From contig NZ_CP092497.1 in assembly GCF_022479115.1 (NCBI RefSeq), positions 4,898,001 through 4,962,000 on the forward strand: 64,000 nucleotides of DNA, in the 5' to 3' direction. A program made the position numbers and the translations under genes. The stretch comes from Amycolatopsis sp. EV170708-02-1 (lineage in GTDB: Bacteria; Actinomycetota; Actinomycetes; Mycobacteriales; Pseudonocardiaceae). The notes under the pieces were generated by a model. The model did not search any database. It worked only from the letters and a program-made list of their open reading frames with translations, and was not told the origin of the DNA. This document shows positions 24,501 through 31,583 of the stretch, piece by piece (positions within the stretch are counted from its first letter, which is position 1; every line of letters starts with the position of its first letter).

Positions 24501-25750
24501 TGGGGCTGCGTCCCGACCGCCTCGACGCCCACGTCCCGCTGGTGGAGCTCGGACTGGATTCCCTGATGGCGAACCGGATCCGTGAGGCCGTCCGCCGGGA
24601 GTTCGGCACCGAACCCGACGCCGCCGCCGTGCTCCGGGGCGCCACGCTCGCCGAGCTCAGCCGCGATCTCGCGCCCCGCGAGAACGAGGAACCGTTGCCG
24701 TCGCGCGGCCGCGCCTGGGACGCGGCTGATCGCCTGGTGCTGCGCCTATGGCAGGAACACACCGGCGCCGAAGCGACCGGCATGCACGTCCGGCTGACCG
24801 AGACGGACACGCCGGACCGGCTGGCCGAGCTGCTCGCCGAGGGACTCGGCACCGAGCTCGCCACTCCTGTCGACGCCGCCGAACTCCGGCGGCACGACTC
24901 GCTCGCAGCCATCGCCGACGTCGCCCGCGCGGTCCTCGACACGCGGGAGGAGCGGGGGCCGGTGCACGTCCTCGCACCTGGTGAGGCCGGAGTCGCGCCG
25001 CTGCTGCTGTTCCACCCTGGCGGCAGCACCTGCACCGTGTACCGGCCGCTGCTGGAGCGGCTGCCCTCCGGTGTGCCGTGCGTCGGGTTCGAACGCGTTC
25101 CCGGTGTCAGCATCGAAGACCGGGTCGAGCAGTTGCTGCCGTTGGTGCGGGAACAACGTCGCGACCGGCCGTACCGGCTGGCGGGCTGGTCGTTCGGCGG
25201 GGCACTGGCGTACGGCGTCGCCGCCCGGCTCGCCGAAGAGGGCGAGGAGGTCGAGTTCGTCGCGCTGATCGACACGATGCTCCCGCTTCCGGAACCGGAC
25301 CTCGACGCGAGAGCGTCATCCGCCCGGCGGTTCCTGCGCTTCACCGGGTACGTCGAGGGGACCTATGGCCGCGAAGTGCGGCTCGGCCACGAGGAACTCG
25401 CGCCGCTACCCGAAGAGGAGCAGATCGAGCTGACCATGCGGCGGGTCGCCGAGGCGGGTTTGCTCAGCCCCGGCGTGCTCCGGCACCAGCGTCAGTCCTT
25501 TTTGGACACCCTGGCGGCCGAACGGGGCACACCCCGCCGCTACGACGGACGGGTCGTGCTCTACCGGGCGACCGAGCAGTACGCGGCCGGGCTGGCGATG
25601 GAACCGCGGTATTCGCGCACAGATCTCGCGGCGGGCTGGGCGGAGCTGTGCCCGGGGCTGGAGATCGTGCCGGTCGAGGCGCATCACCTGTCGGTGGTCG
25701 ACCCGCCCCACGTCGACGTCGTGGCGAGGCATCTGACGGGACTCCTGTGA
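21554..25750 (+). CDS. pks13: Pks13-like condensing polyketide synthase (ACP-KS-AT-ACP-TE)
   Basis: The 1398-residue protein has the full Pks13 domain order. N-terminal ACP, about 9-80, with phosphopantetheine serine in DYGLSS; ketosynthase, about 96-515, with DTACSSS, EAHGTGT and KTNIAHAEAA; acyltransferase, about 611-900, with GHSLGSAAAAVVSG; second ACP, LGLDSLMA near 998-1005; thioesterase, about 1145-1398, with FHPGGSTCTVYRPLLERLP, GWSFGG, the acid in LIDTM and the histidine in EAHHLSVVD. There is no KR, DH or ER. In mycobacteria Pks13 joins two fatty chains by Claisen condensation to give the mycolate skeleton; it is longer (about 1730 residues). The start overlaps the FAAL stop (ATGA). 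Confidence 0.92.
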   Translation: MRNPSFDTPTLRRWLLDTVAGHTGVDAARLEADRPLSDYGLSSRQAVGIAADLEDLLGTPLPATLLWESPTIDHLARSLTGGTEPEPEPASTDRRRTDPIAVVGLGCRWPGADGLDEFWELLRSGRDAVRTAPPGRWSADAAPIVGGFLDDVAGFDADHFGITPREASTMDPQQRMLLEVAWAALEHAGIAPASLRGSRTGVFTGISTHDYGHLTMAGDGVDLWTATGAAGSIAANRLSYVYDLRGPSMAVDTACSSSLIAVHHAVRALRDGEADLALAGGVNLMLLPGPTAAFAAAGLLAENGRCKTFAADADGIARAEGCGVVVLKRLADAEYDGDRVLAVIRATAVNSDGRSQGMAAPNPVAQQDMLRTAYHGARLDPSTVDYVEAHGTGTLLGDPIEARSLGAVLGKDRPADAPLLIGSVKTNIAHAEAAAGIAGLIKVVLAMTRDELPPQLHFTAPNPHIPFDDLRLKVVTEPTPWPRRSGRATAGVSAFGFGGTNAHVVLEQAPPPEPVPDRGDVRIGLLSARTRDRLAERATQLANWLDTTSSLSLADVTHTLSRRDNGGPHRAAVVAGDTAELADLLRAVGSGADPLPAGTVTGTARSTDGPVFVFSGHGSQWPGMGQGLLAAEPAFAAQVDKLHDLFTEHTGRSLRALLTGGDPLSLPETQTAIFGTQIALAAQWEALGVRPAAVVGHSLGSAAAAVVSGVLTPDEAVHLVATRARLLGTIRPGGAMAAVELAPEELDLYPDIELAVESAPGQLTVAGDATVLDLLVAELEAAGLRARRLPVEVAGHSARVDPVLPALREALVELGGRRPTVPWYDTVLADPRELPDFDAGYWAAHLRRPVRFRQAVAAAAADGHRVFLEVSPHPILRGSVARTLEAEGIHDALVTGTLRRGQDEVRALGAAAAELYCAGTRITTADPDDGARLVDVPPMPWRHERHWYTAAEEPPSFAARTPEPEPERSGGGDRLTEIVAAVMGLRPDRLDAHVPLVELGLDSLMANRIREAVRREFGTEPDAAAVLRGATLAELSRDLAPRENEEPLPSRGRAWDAADRLVLRLWQEHTGAEATGMHVRLTETDTPDRLAELLAEGLGTELATPVDAAELRRHDSLAAIADVARAVLDTREERGPVHVLAPGEAGVAPLLLFHPGGSTCTVYRPLLERLPSGVPCVGFERVPGVSIEDRVEQLLPLVREQRRDRPYRLAGWSFGGALAYGVAARLAEEGEEVEFVALIDTMLPLPEPDLDARASSARRFLRFTGYVEGTYGREVRLGHEELAPLPEEEQIELTMRRVAEAGLLSPGVLRHQRQSFLDTLAAERGTPRRYDGRVVLYRATEQYAAGLAMEPRYSRTDLAAGWAELCPGLEIVPVEAHHLSVVDPPHVDVVARHLTGLL

Positions 25751-27243
25751 CCACGGCCCGGGCCGAGCGAGCGGTCGACCGCGCCTGGCCGCTGCTGGCG
25801 GTACTCGGCGCCGGGCTCTTCCTCGTGGCGGTCGACGCGACCGTGCTGCACGTCGCGTTGCCCGACCTCGTCCGGCAGCTGCGCCCGGGCGCGGCGGCAC
25901 AGGTGTGGATCGTGGCGATCTACCCGCTGACCGCCGCACCGCTGCTGCTGCCGTTCGGCACCCTCGGCGACCGGTACGGGCGGCGGCGCGTACTGGTCGC
26001 CGGGTACGTCGTGTTCGGGATCGCGTCGCTCGGCTGCGCGTTCGCGCCGAACGTGCCGGTGCTGCTGGGCTGCCGCGCACTGCTCGGCTGCGGTGGCGCG
26101 ATGATCATGCCGGTGACGATGTCGCTGCTCCGCGAGCTGTTCCCGGATCAGCGGCGTCGCCGCGCGGCGATCGCGGTGTGCAGCGGGATCGCGGGCACCG
26201 GATCGGTGTTCGGGCCGATCCTCGGCGGAGTGCTCGTGGAGTCCTGGGGCTGGCGGGCGACGTTCCTGCTGAATCCTCCGGTGATCCTGGTGGCGGTCGT
26301 CCTGGCGGTGCGATGGCTTCCCCGGAATCCGCCAGGACGGCGGCCGTGGGACGCGGTCAGTGCCGCCCTCGCGGCGAGCGGCGTCCTCGGGATCGCTTTC
26401 GCCGTCGGGCATCCGGGCTCCTGGACCACCGCCGTCGCCTCGGGCTCGACCGGGTGTGTCCTCATCGGACTGTTCCTGCGCCGCCAGCGCCGGACCGATC
26501 CGCCGTTGCTGGACCTCGCCCTGTTCCGGCGGCCGGGTGTGCGGGCCGCGGTCGGCGGAGTGCTGCTGGTGATGAGCACGCTCGTCGGGCTCGGCCTGCT
26601 GTTCGCCCAGTATCTCCAGGTGGTGCTCGGGCTTTCGCCCACCGCGGCGGCGGGCAGGCTCCTCCTGGTGCTGGGCGCGTCGGCGGTCGGCAGTGTGGTG
26701 ACCCCGTCCCTGCTGGGGCGCTTCGGCAACGCCCGGGTCCGGACGGCCGGGTTCGGGGTGGCGGCGGTCTCGTTGCTGGTCCCGGCGGCGGGTCCGGCCG
26801 CGCTGACCTCGCCGGTGCTGCTGGGCGCCGGGCTGACCGGGCTGGGCCTGGGGATGGCGCTCGCGCTCACTGCGAGCACCGACACCCTGCTTTCGGCGAC
26901 GTCGGCGGACCAGGCGGGCGGTGCCGCGGCGGTCGAGAAGACCGGTTACGAACTGGGTGCCGGTTTCGGGACGACGGTGTTCGGTTCCCTGGCCGCCGCC
27001 GTGTACGCGGGGCATCTGGCCGTCCCAGCCGGCTTGCCCGAACCAGCGCGGGTGCTCGCCCTGTCGGGACCGGCCCAAGCGGAGGCGGCCACCTCGGGCC
27101 TCACGCCGCATTTAGCCGACGAACTGCTCGACGCCGCGAAGGCCGCCTGCACCACCGGACTCCAGGTGTCGGCGGCCGTCGCTTGTGGACTGTTCCTGAT
27201 GGCCGTCCTCGCCAGCGCGCGCCTTGGGTCTCGTGAGTGGTAA
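25747..27243 (+). CDS. MFS transporter, DHA2 family (14-span type)
   Basis: The 498-residue protein has about 14 hydrophobic segments. Motif A is GTLGDRYGRRRV and the antiporter motif C region is GIAGTGSVFGPILGGVLVE, as in DHA2 drug exporters. The GTG start overlaps the stop of the Pks13-like gene (GTGA), so it is translated with the condensase. It may export the lipid product, taking the place MmpL3 has in mycobacteria; that is inference from context. The last codons and stop lie inside a long palindrome (27223-27282), so the C-terminal RLGSREW is encoded by repeat sequence. Confidence 0.88.
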   Translation: MTTARAERAVDRAWPLLAVLGAGLFLVAVDATVLHVALPDLVRQLRPGAAAQVWIVAIYPLTAAPLLLPFGTLGDRYGRRRVLVAGYVVFGIASLGCAFAPNVPVLLGCRALLGCGGAMIMPVTMSLLRELFPDQRRRRAAIAVCSGIAGTGSVFGPILGGVLVESWGWRATFLLNPPVILVAVVLAVRWLPRNPPGRRPWDAVSAALAASGVLGIAFAVGHPGSWTTAVASGSTGCVLIGLFLRRQRRTDPPLLDLALFRRPGVRAAVGGVLLVMSTLVGLGLLFAQYLQVVLGLSPTAAAGRLLLVLGASAVGSVVTPSLLGRFGNARVRTAGFGVAAVSLLVPAAGPAALTSPVLLGAGLTGLGLGMALALTASTDTLLSATSADQAGGAAAVEKTGYELGAGFGTTVFGSLAAAVYAGHLAVPAGLPEPARVLALSGPAQAEAATSGLTPHLADELLDAAKAACTTGLQVSAAVACGLFLMAVLASARLGSREW

Positions 27244-27282
27244 GGACGGTTAGAACCGTCCTTACCACTCACGAGCCCCAAG
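27223..27282. repeat. 60-bp palindrome (family C) overlapping the MFS stop codon
   Basis: Perfect 22-base arms at 27230-27251 and 27254-27275 are separated by two bases; allowing one mismatch extends the arms to 29 bases. The MFS stop codon TAA (27241-27243) lies within the left arm. The same sequence, with two mismatches between arms, recurs at 55990-56039. It lies between convergent transcripts, so it can act as a two-way terminator hairpin, but the recurrence argues for a mobile or expanded repeat. Confidence 0.85.
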
Positions 27283-27299
27283 ACCGAACTGGGAGTTTC

Positions 27300-27490
27300 G
27301 CGTGACCGGGCGGACGACACGCGTGATCAGACGGACGACACGCGTGACTGGAGGGACGGCACACGGTGCGGCCGGATCCGCCGCGAGCCGTCCGCCTGGA
27401 CACGTGTGCCGTCCGTCTGATCACGCGTGTCGTCCCTCCAAGCACGCGAGATACGCCTCCAGGCACGCGAGTAACGCCTTCAAGCACGTG
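27300..27490. repeat. Family B and A repeat cluster
   Basis: About 190 gene-free bases hold family B units (GGACGACACGCGTGA direct at 27300-27360, inverted at 27400-27435) and then degenerate family A units with CAAGCACGCGAG cores (about 27437-27490). The arrangement is roughly palindromic. It separates the MFS operon from the tRNA-Val pair. Confidence 0.65.
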
Positions 27491-27500
27491 AGTAACGCGA

Positions 27501-27530
27501 AAGGCCCCACCCGGCTTCGGGTGGGGCCTT
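27501..27530 (-). terminator. Hairpin terminator of the tRNA-Val transcript
   Basis: A perfect stem of 12 bases (27501-27512 and 27519-27530) with a 6-base loop. On the minus strand it ends in CCTTTCG, a short T stretch. It sits nine bases past the end of the tRNA-Val(CAC) gene, the expected place for a factor-independent terminator. Confidence 0.75.
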
Positions 27531-27538
27531 CACTGCGG

Positions 27539-27610
27539 TGGGCGATACTGGGATCGAACCAGTGACCTCTTCGGTGTGAACGAAGCGCTCTCCCCCTGAG
27601 CTAATCGCCC
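27539..27610 (-). tRNA. tRNA-Val (anticodon CAC)
   Basis: The 72-base gene starts GGGCGATTAGCTCAG and ends GGTTCGATCCC then AGTATCGCCC, with a 7-bp acceptor stem, standard D and T arms and discriminator A. The anticodon stem CTTCG/CGAAG encloses loop TTCACAC, giving anticodon CAC. CCA is not encoded. It is the second gene of a two-tRNA transcript. Confidence 0.95.
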
Positions 27611-27649
27611 GCGGTACGAACTTCGGTCCACCGGAGGAAGCGAACCTGG

Positions 27650-27721
27650 TGCGCGATACTGGGATTGAACCAGTGACCTCTTCCGTGTCAGGGAAGCGCT
27701 CTCCCGCTGAGCTAAACGCGC
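27650..27721 (-). tRNA. tRNA-Val (anticodon GAC)
   Basis: The 72-base gene starts GCGCGTTTAGCTCAG and ends GGTTCAATCCC then AGTATCGCGC with discriminator A. The anticodon stem CTTCC/GGAAG encloses loop CTGACAC, giving anticodon GAC. The acceptor stem appears to have a T-T mismatch at pair 6-67. It lies 39 bases upstream of tRNA-Val(CAC) and the two bodies are very similar, so one arose by duplication. Confidence 0.95.
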
Positions 27722-27799
27722 GTGGTGTTTCGTTCGTACTGGAGACAGCTTAGCGGACCCCGTTTCCGGGCCGTCACAGGGGTTCCCCTTCCGCGAAGC

Positions 27800-29644
27800 T
27801 CAGGGTTTCGGCAGCCGGGAAGCGACCGAGCCCGCGATCTCCTTCGCCCGGTCGCACGGGCTCCCGCTCCCCTCGCGTGCCAGCAGCCGGACGGCGACAT
27901 GTTCGGCCTCGCGGTCCGGCAGCGGACGATGCTGCCAGGTGACGGCGCAGTTCGAGCCGCCGAACTCCCGCAGGTCACCAGTGACGCCACTGCCGAGGTC
28001 GACCGGCGACCCCTCCGGCGCGTAGGCGCCTCGCTGCAACTCGACGGTCAGCGTGTCGCCGCCGCCCACCCACTCGCAGATCCGCAACGTCCGCGGCGCG
28101 GGCTGCGCGTTGGGCATGGCCTTGCCGAGCACGGCCGGGTCGGCGACCGCGCAGGGGTCGAGCGGCAGGATGCTCGCCGGGTCACCGGCACGGTCGGCCT
28201 CATGCGTACGCAGCCGGGTGAGCGCGGCGCTCAGCATGTCGTCGGCGGCCTTGCAGGGATCGCCTTCCCGGCCGGGATGGGAGACGACGATGCCGAGCCG
28301 CCGGTCCGACGGCAGCTGCGCGACCGAATCGCAGCCGCCGCTGATCGTGCTGCGCAGCAACGGCACTCCTTCGGCCGTGCGGTCCGTCCGTTCGACGCTG
28401 GACGTGCTCACCCCTTCGCCGAGCCGGAGTTCGAAGCTGACTCCCTTGAGGCCGGTGTACCTGCAGCGTGCCGGGTAGATCGGGCCCGTTTCCGGCTTCA
28501 GGGTGCCGAATTCCTGCACGAACCGGCCGGCGAGCACCTTGCACGGATCCACCATGCGCAGCCGTTCCAGGCCGAGTGCCTCGTTCGCCGACAGCGACGT
28601 CGTCCCGGGGTTCTCGGGTTTGGCGTGCTCGGCGATGGCGAGCCCGAGCGCGACCATCCCGGCGACGACGAGCAGGACGACCGCGGCGAGCGAGCCGAAC
28701 AGGATCTTCTTCGTCCGCGGCGCCATCTTCTTGGGCGGCGGCCGCCAGATCGGCAGCGGCAGGGCCAGCACCGAGCGCACTTCGGTGTCCTGCTGCCGGA
28801 TCCGGGCGTGCACGGCGGGCGGCCAGGGCGCCGCACCGGGCGGCACGGGGCCGAGGAAGTCCAGGATCTGTTCCGGGGTGGGCCTCCGTGCGGGGTCCTT
28901 GGCCAGGCAGGGTTCGGCGACCTGCCGGATCTCGTCCGGGACGGCGCTGAAATCCGCCGCGGCGTGCACGACGTTATACAGGGTCTGTGGTGCGGTCGGG
29001 CCGGTGAACGGGCCGCGGCCGGTCACGGCCATGACCAGGATCGCGCCGAGGGAGAACACGTCGCTCGCGCCGGTGATCGGCCCGCTGCCCGCCTGTTCCG
29101 GGGACATGAACGCGGGCGAGCCGATGATCGCGCCCGTCCCGGTGAGATCCGGCACGTCCTCCGCCACTCGCGCGATGCCGAAGTCGATCACCCGGGGGCC
29201 GTCACTCGTCAGGATGATGTTGCTGGGTTTGAGGTCCCGGTGGATCAGCCCGGCACGGTGGATCTCGGTCAGCGCCGCGGCGAGCCCGGACGCCAGCAGC
29301 CGCACCGACTCCGCGGGCAGGGGGCCGGCCGCGTCCACGGCCTCCTTCAAGGACGGCCCGGTGACGAAGACCGAGGCGAGCCACGGGGTTTCCGCTTCCG
29401 CGTCGGCGTCCATGACCGCTGCCGTGTACGCCCCGGAGACCAGCCGCGACGTGGCGACCTCGCGCCGGAACCGCTCACGGAAGCGGGGGTCGTGCGCGAA
29501 CTGGGCGTGCAGCTGCTTGACCGCGACGAGCCTGCCGTCCGGGGCGAGGCCGAGCACGACGCGGCCCATGCCGCCTTCGCCGAGCTCGGCGATGATCCGG
29601 TACGGGCCGATCTGCCGGGGTTCGCCGGGGTTCAACGGTTTCAC
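27800..29644 (-). CDS. Receptor-type Ser/Thr protein kinase
   Basis: The 614-residue protein has an N-terminal Hanks-type kinase (residues about 13-270): GEGGMGRVVLG, VAVKQL, HRDLKPSNIIL, VIDFGIAR and FMSPEQ. A single membrane span lies near residues 322-345 (ILFGSLAAVVLLVVAGMVALGL). The roughly 260-residue exterior has two related cysteine-paired modules, each opening with (V/L)DPCKVL or LDPCAV, resembling DUF3558-type domains. It is the second gene of a tandem pair; the start follows the previous stop by nine bases. The exterior probably senses a wall or lipid ligand; none can be named. Confidence 0.9.
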   Translation of the reverse strand: MKPLNPGEPRQIGPYRIIAELGEGGMGRVVLGLAPDGRLVAVKQLHAQFAHDPRFRERFRREVATSRLVSGAYTAAVMDADAEAETPWLASVFVTGPSLKEAVDAAGPLPAESVRLLASGLAAALTEIHRAGLIHRDLKPSNIILTSDGPRVIDFGIARVAEDVPDLTGTGAIIGSPAFMSPEQAGSGPITGASDVFSLGAILVMAVTGRGPFTGPTAPQTLYNVVHAAADFSAVPDEIRQVAEPCLAKDPARRPTPEQILDFLGPVPPGAAPWPPAVHARIRQQDTEVRSVLALPLPIWRPPPKKMAPRTKKILFGSLAAVVLLVVAGMVALGLAIAEHAKPENPGTTSLSANEALGLERLRMVDPCKVLAGRFVQEFGTLKPETGPIYPARCRYTGLKGVSFELRLGEGVSTSSVERTDRTAEGVPLLRSTISGGCDSVAQLPSDRRLGIVVSHPGREGDPCKAADDMLSAALTRLRTHEADRAGDPASILPLDPCAVADPAVLGKAMPNAQPAPRTLRICEWVGGGDTLTVELQRGAYAPEGSPVDLGSGVTGDLREFGGSNCAVTWQHRPLPDREAEHVAVRLLAREGSGSPCDRAKEIAGSVASRLPKP

Positions 29645-29653
29645 TGATCAGCC

Positions 29654-31534
29654 CTAGGGTTTCGGAAGTTTCGGCATCAGCGCCTCGGCGAAGCGCTTCG
29701 CCTTTTCGCAGGCTTGGTCGGCGTTCGTCTCGGAACCGCTGGTCCCGACGGTGAGCTCGACGTTCTCGCCGTCACGGTCGCTGACGGACCGGTGCTGCCA
29801 GGTCAGCGAACAGCTGGAGCGGGCGGCACCGTCGTCCCGCTTCGCCAGATACACCTTGGTGCCACCGATGTCCAACGTCGCGGTGCCGGTGTAGTACGAG
29901 TCCTTCGACTGGACCGGCGGATACGACCGCACGAAGCTCAGCCGGACGCTGCCCGCCGTGTCGTACCGGCATTCGTGCAGATGTTCGCGGATCGTTTCGA
30001 CGACCGGGCCGATCAGCCGGTCGGTGGTCGCGGGGCCGAGCAGCGCGCACGGATCCAGCGGCGCCAGGGTCCCGGCGGGGAGCTCGCGTTCCTGGCCGCC
30101 GGCGCGGATCCGCTTCACCGCGTCGGCGAGCGCGGCCTTCACCACCGAACACGCCGTGTCCTTTGTGGACATCGAGTTCACGTCGGCGGCGAGTTTGGTG
30201 TTCGGCAGGCCGGACACCGGGACGGCGACCGCGCACGAGTCGTCGGAGCCTTTCACCCGCAGCGGAAGCCCTTCCAGCTCGCCGCCCGATTCGCCTTCGA
30301 TCAGATCGCCGCCGACCGCGAGCTCCAGCCATTTGCCCGCGGGCGAGGAGTACGTGCACGAATCGAACTGGACGTCGATCTTCCTGCTCAGCTTGCCGAA
30401 GCCCGGCACGTCTCGTCCTTCGAGGACCTTGCACAGGTCGACGCGGCGCAGATTGTCCGGGCCGAGTGGGTCCTGGTTGACCGGGGTGGCGATCGGTTCG
30501 TCCGGCTGCGGCGGCGAGCTCGGCGCGACGGCCACCGGCGGATCTTCCCCGGACAACGAGACCGCCGCGACGACGCCGCCGGCGAGCAGCACGACGGCGC
30601 CCGCGGCGAGCCCCGCGTACAGGCCGCGCCGGGATCGCTTCGGGGGCGGCGGATTCAGCAGCCGCCGGACCTGGGCCTGCTGCGTCTCGATGAGATGCGA
30701 CACCACCGGAGGCCACGGGCTGGTCATCGGCGGGATCGGGCCCAGCCGCTCCAGCACCCAAGCCGGTGACGGCCGGTCCGCCGGGTTCTTCGCCAGGCAC
30801 GGCTCGACGATCTGCCGCAGCTCCGGTGCCAGCTGCCGGAGATCGGGGTGGACGTGCACGACGTTGTACAAGGTGTGCGGGGTGGACGTCCCGGTGAACG
30901 GATTCGCCCCGGTCGCGGCCATCACCAGCAGCGCGCCGAACGAGAACATGTCGCTCGCCGGGGTCAGTGGTTTGCCCTCGGCCTGTTCCGGCGACATGAA
31001 CCCGGGCGAACCGATGACGGCGCCGGTGTGCGTGAGTTCGGAGTCGCCTTCGACGGCGCGGGCGATGCCGAAGTCGATCACCCGGGGGCCGTCACCGGTG
31101 AGGATGACGTTGCTCGGCTTCAGATCGCGGTGGATCAGTCCGGCCCGGTGGATGTCGCCGAGCGCCAGCGCGAGCCCCGCGGCGAGATGCCGGACCGCCA
31201 CCGGAGGCAGCGGGCCGCCGGCGGAGACCGCTTCGGACAACGCCGGTCCCGGCACGAACACCGAGGCCAGCCACGGTGTCGGCGCGTTCGGATCGGCGTC
31301 CATGACCGGCGCGGTGTACGCGCCGGACACCAGGCGGGAGGTTTCGACCTCCCGGCGGAACCGCTCGCGGAAGCCGGGGTCGTGCGCGAAACCCGGATGG
31401 ACCTGCTTGATCGCGACCAGGCGCCCGTCGGAAGAGGTCCCGAGCAGCACCCGGCCCATCCCGCCCTCGCCGAGCGCGGCGAACACCCGGTAGCGCCCCA
31501 CGCCGGTGGGTTCGCCGGTGTTCAACGGCTTCAC
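29654..31534 (-). CDS. Receptor-type Ser/Thr protein kinase (tandem paralogue)
   Basis: The 626-residue protein repeats the layout of its neighbour: kinase domain with GEGGMGRVLLG, VAIKQV, HRDLKPSNVIL, VIDFGIAR and FMSPEQ; a membrane span near residues 303-327; and an exterior of two cysteine-paired modules beginning VDLCKVLEGRD and LDPCALLG. The N-termini are nearly identical (MKPLNTGEPTGVG against MKPLNPGEPRQIG), so the genes arose by tandem duplication, with exteriors more diverged than the kinases. The start is GTG 31534, preceded by AAGGGGG. The two genes form one operon. Confidence 0.9.
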   Translation of the reverse strand: MKPLNTGEPTGVGRYRVFAALGEGGMGRVLLGTSSDGRLVAIKQVHPGFAHDPGFRERFRREVETSRLVSGAYTAPVMDADPNAPTPWLASVFVPGPALSEAVSAGGPLPPVAVRHLAAGLALALGDIHRAGLIHRDLKPSNVILTGDGPRVIDFGIARAVEGDSELTHTGAVIGSPGFMSPEQAEGKPLTPASDMFSFGALLVMAATGANPFTGTSTPHTLYNVVHVHPDLRQLAPELRQIVEPCLAKNPADRPSPAWVLERLGPIPPMTSPWPPVVSHLIETQQAQVRRLLNPPPPKRSRRGLYAGLAAGAVVLLAGGVVAAVSLSGEDPPVAVAPSSPPQPDEPIATPVNQDPLGPDNLRRVDLCKVLEGRDVPGFGKLSRKIDVQFDSCTYSSPAGKWLELAVGGDLIEGESGGELEGLPLRVKGSDDSCAVAVPVSGLPNTKLAADVNSMSTKDTACSVVKAALADAVKRIRAGGQERELPAGTLAPLDPCALLGPATTDRLIGPVVETIREHLHECRYDTAGSVRLSFVRSYPPVQSKDSYYTGTATLDIGGTKVYLAKRDDGAARSSCSLTWQHRSVSDRDGENVELTVGTSGSETNADQACEKAKRFAEALMPKLPKP

Positions 31535-31583
31535 GAAGGCCCCCTTGTTCCGAGGGGCGATGGTACAAAACCACCCGCAAGTG

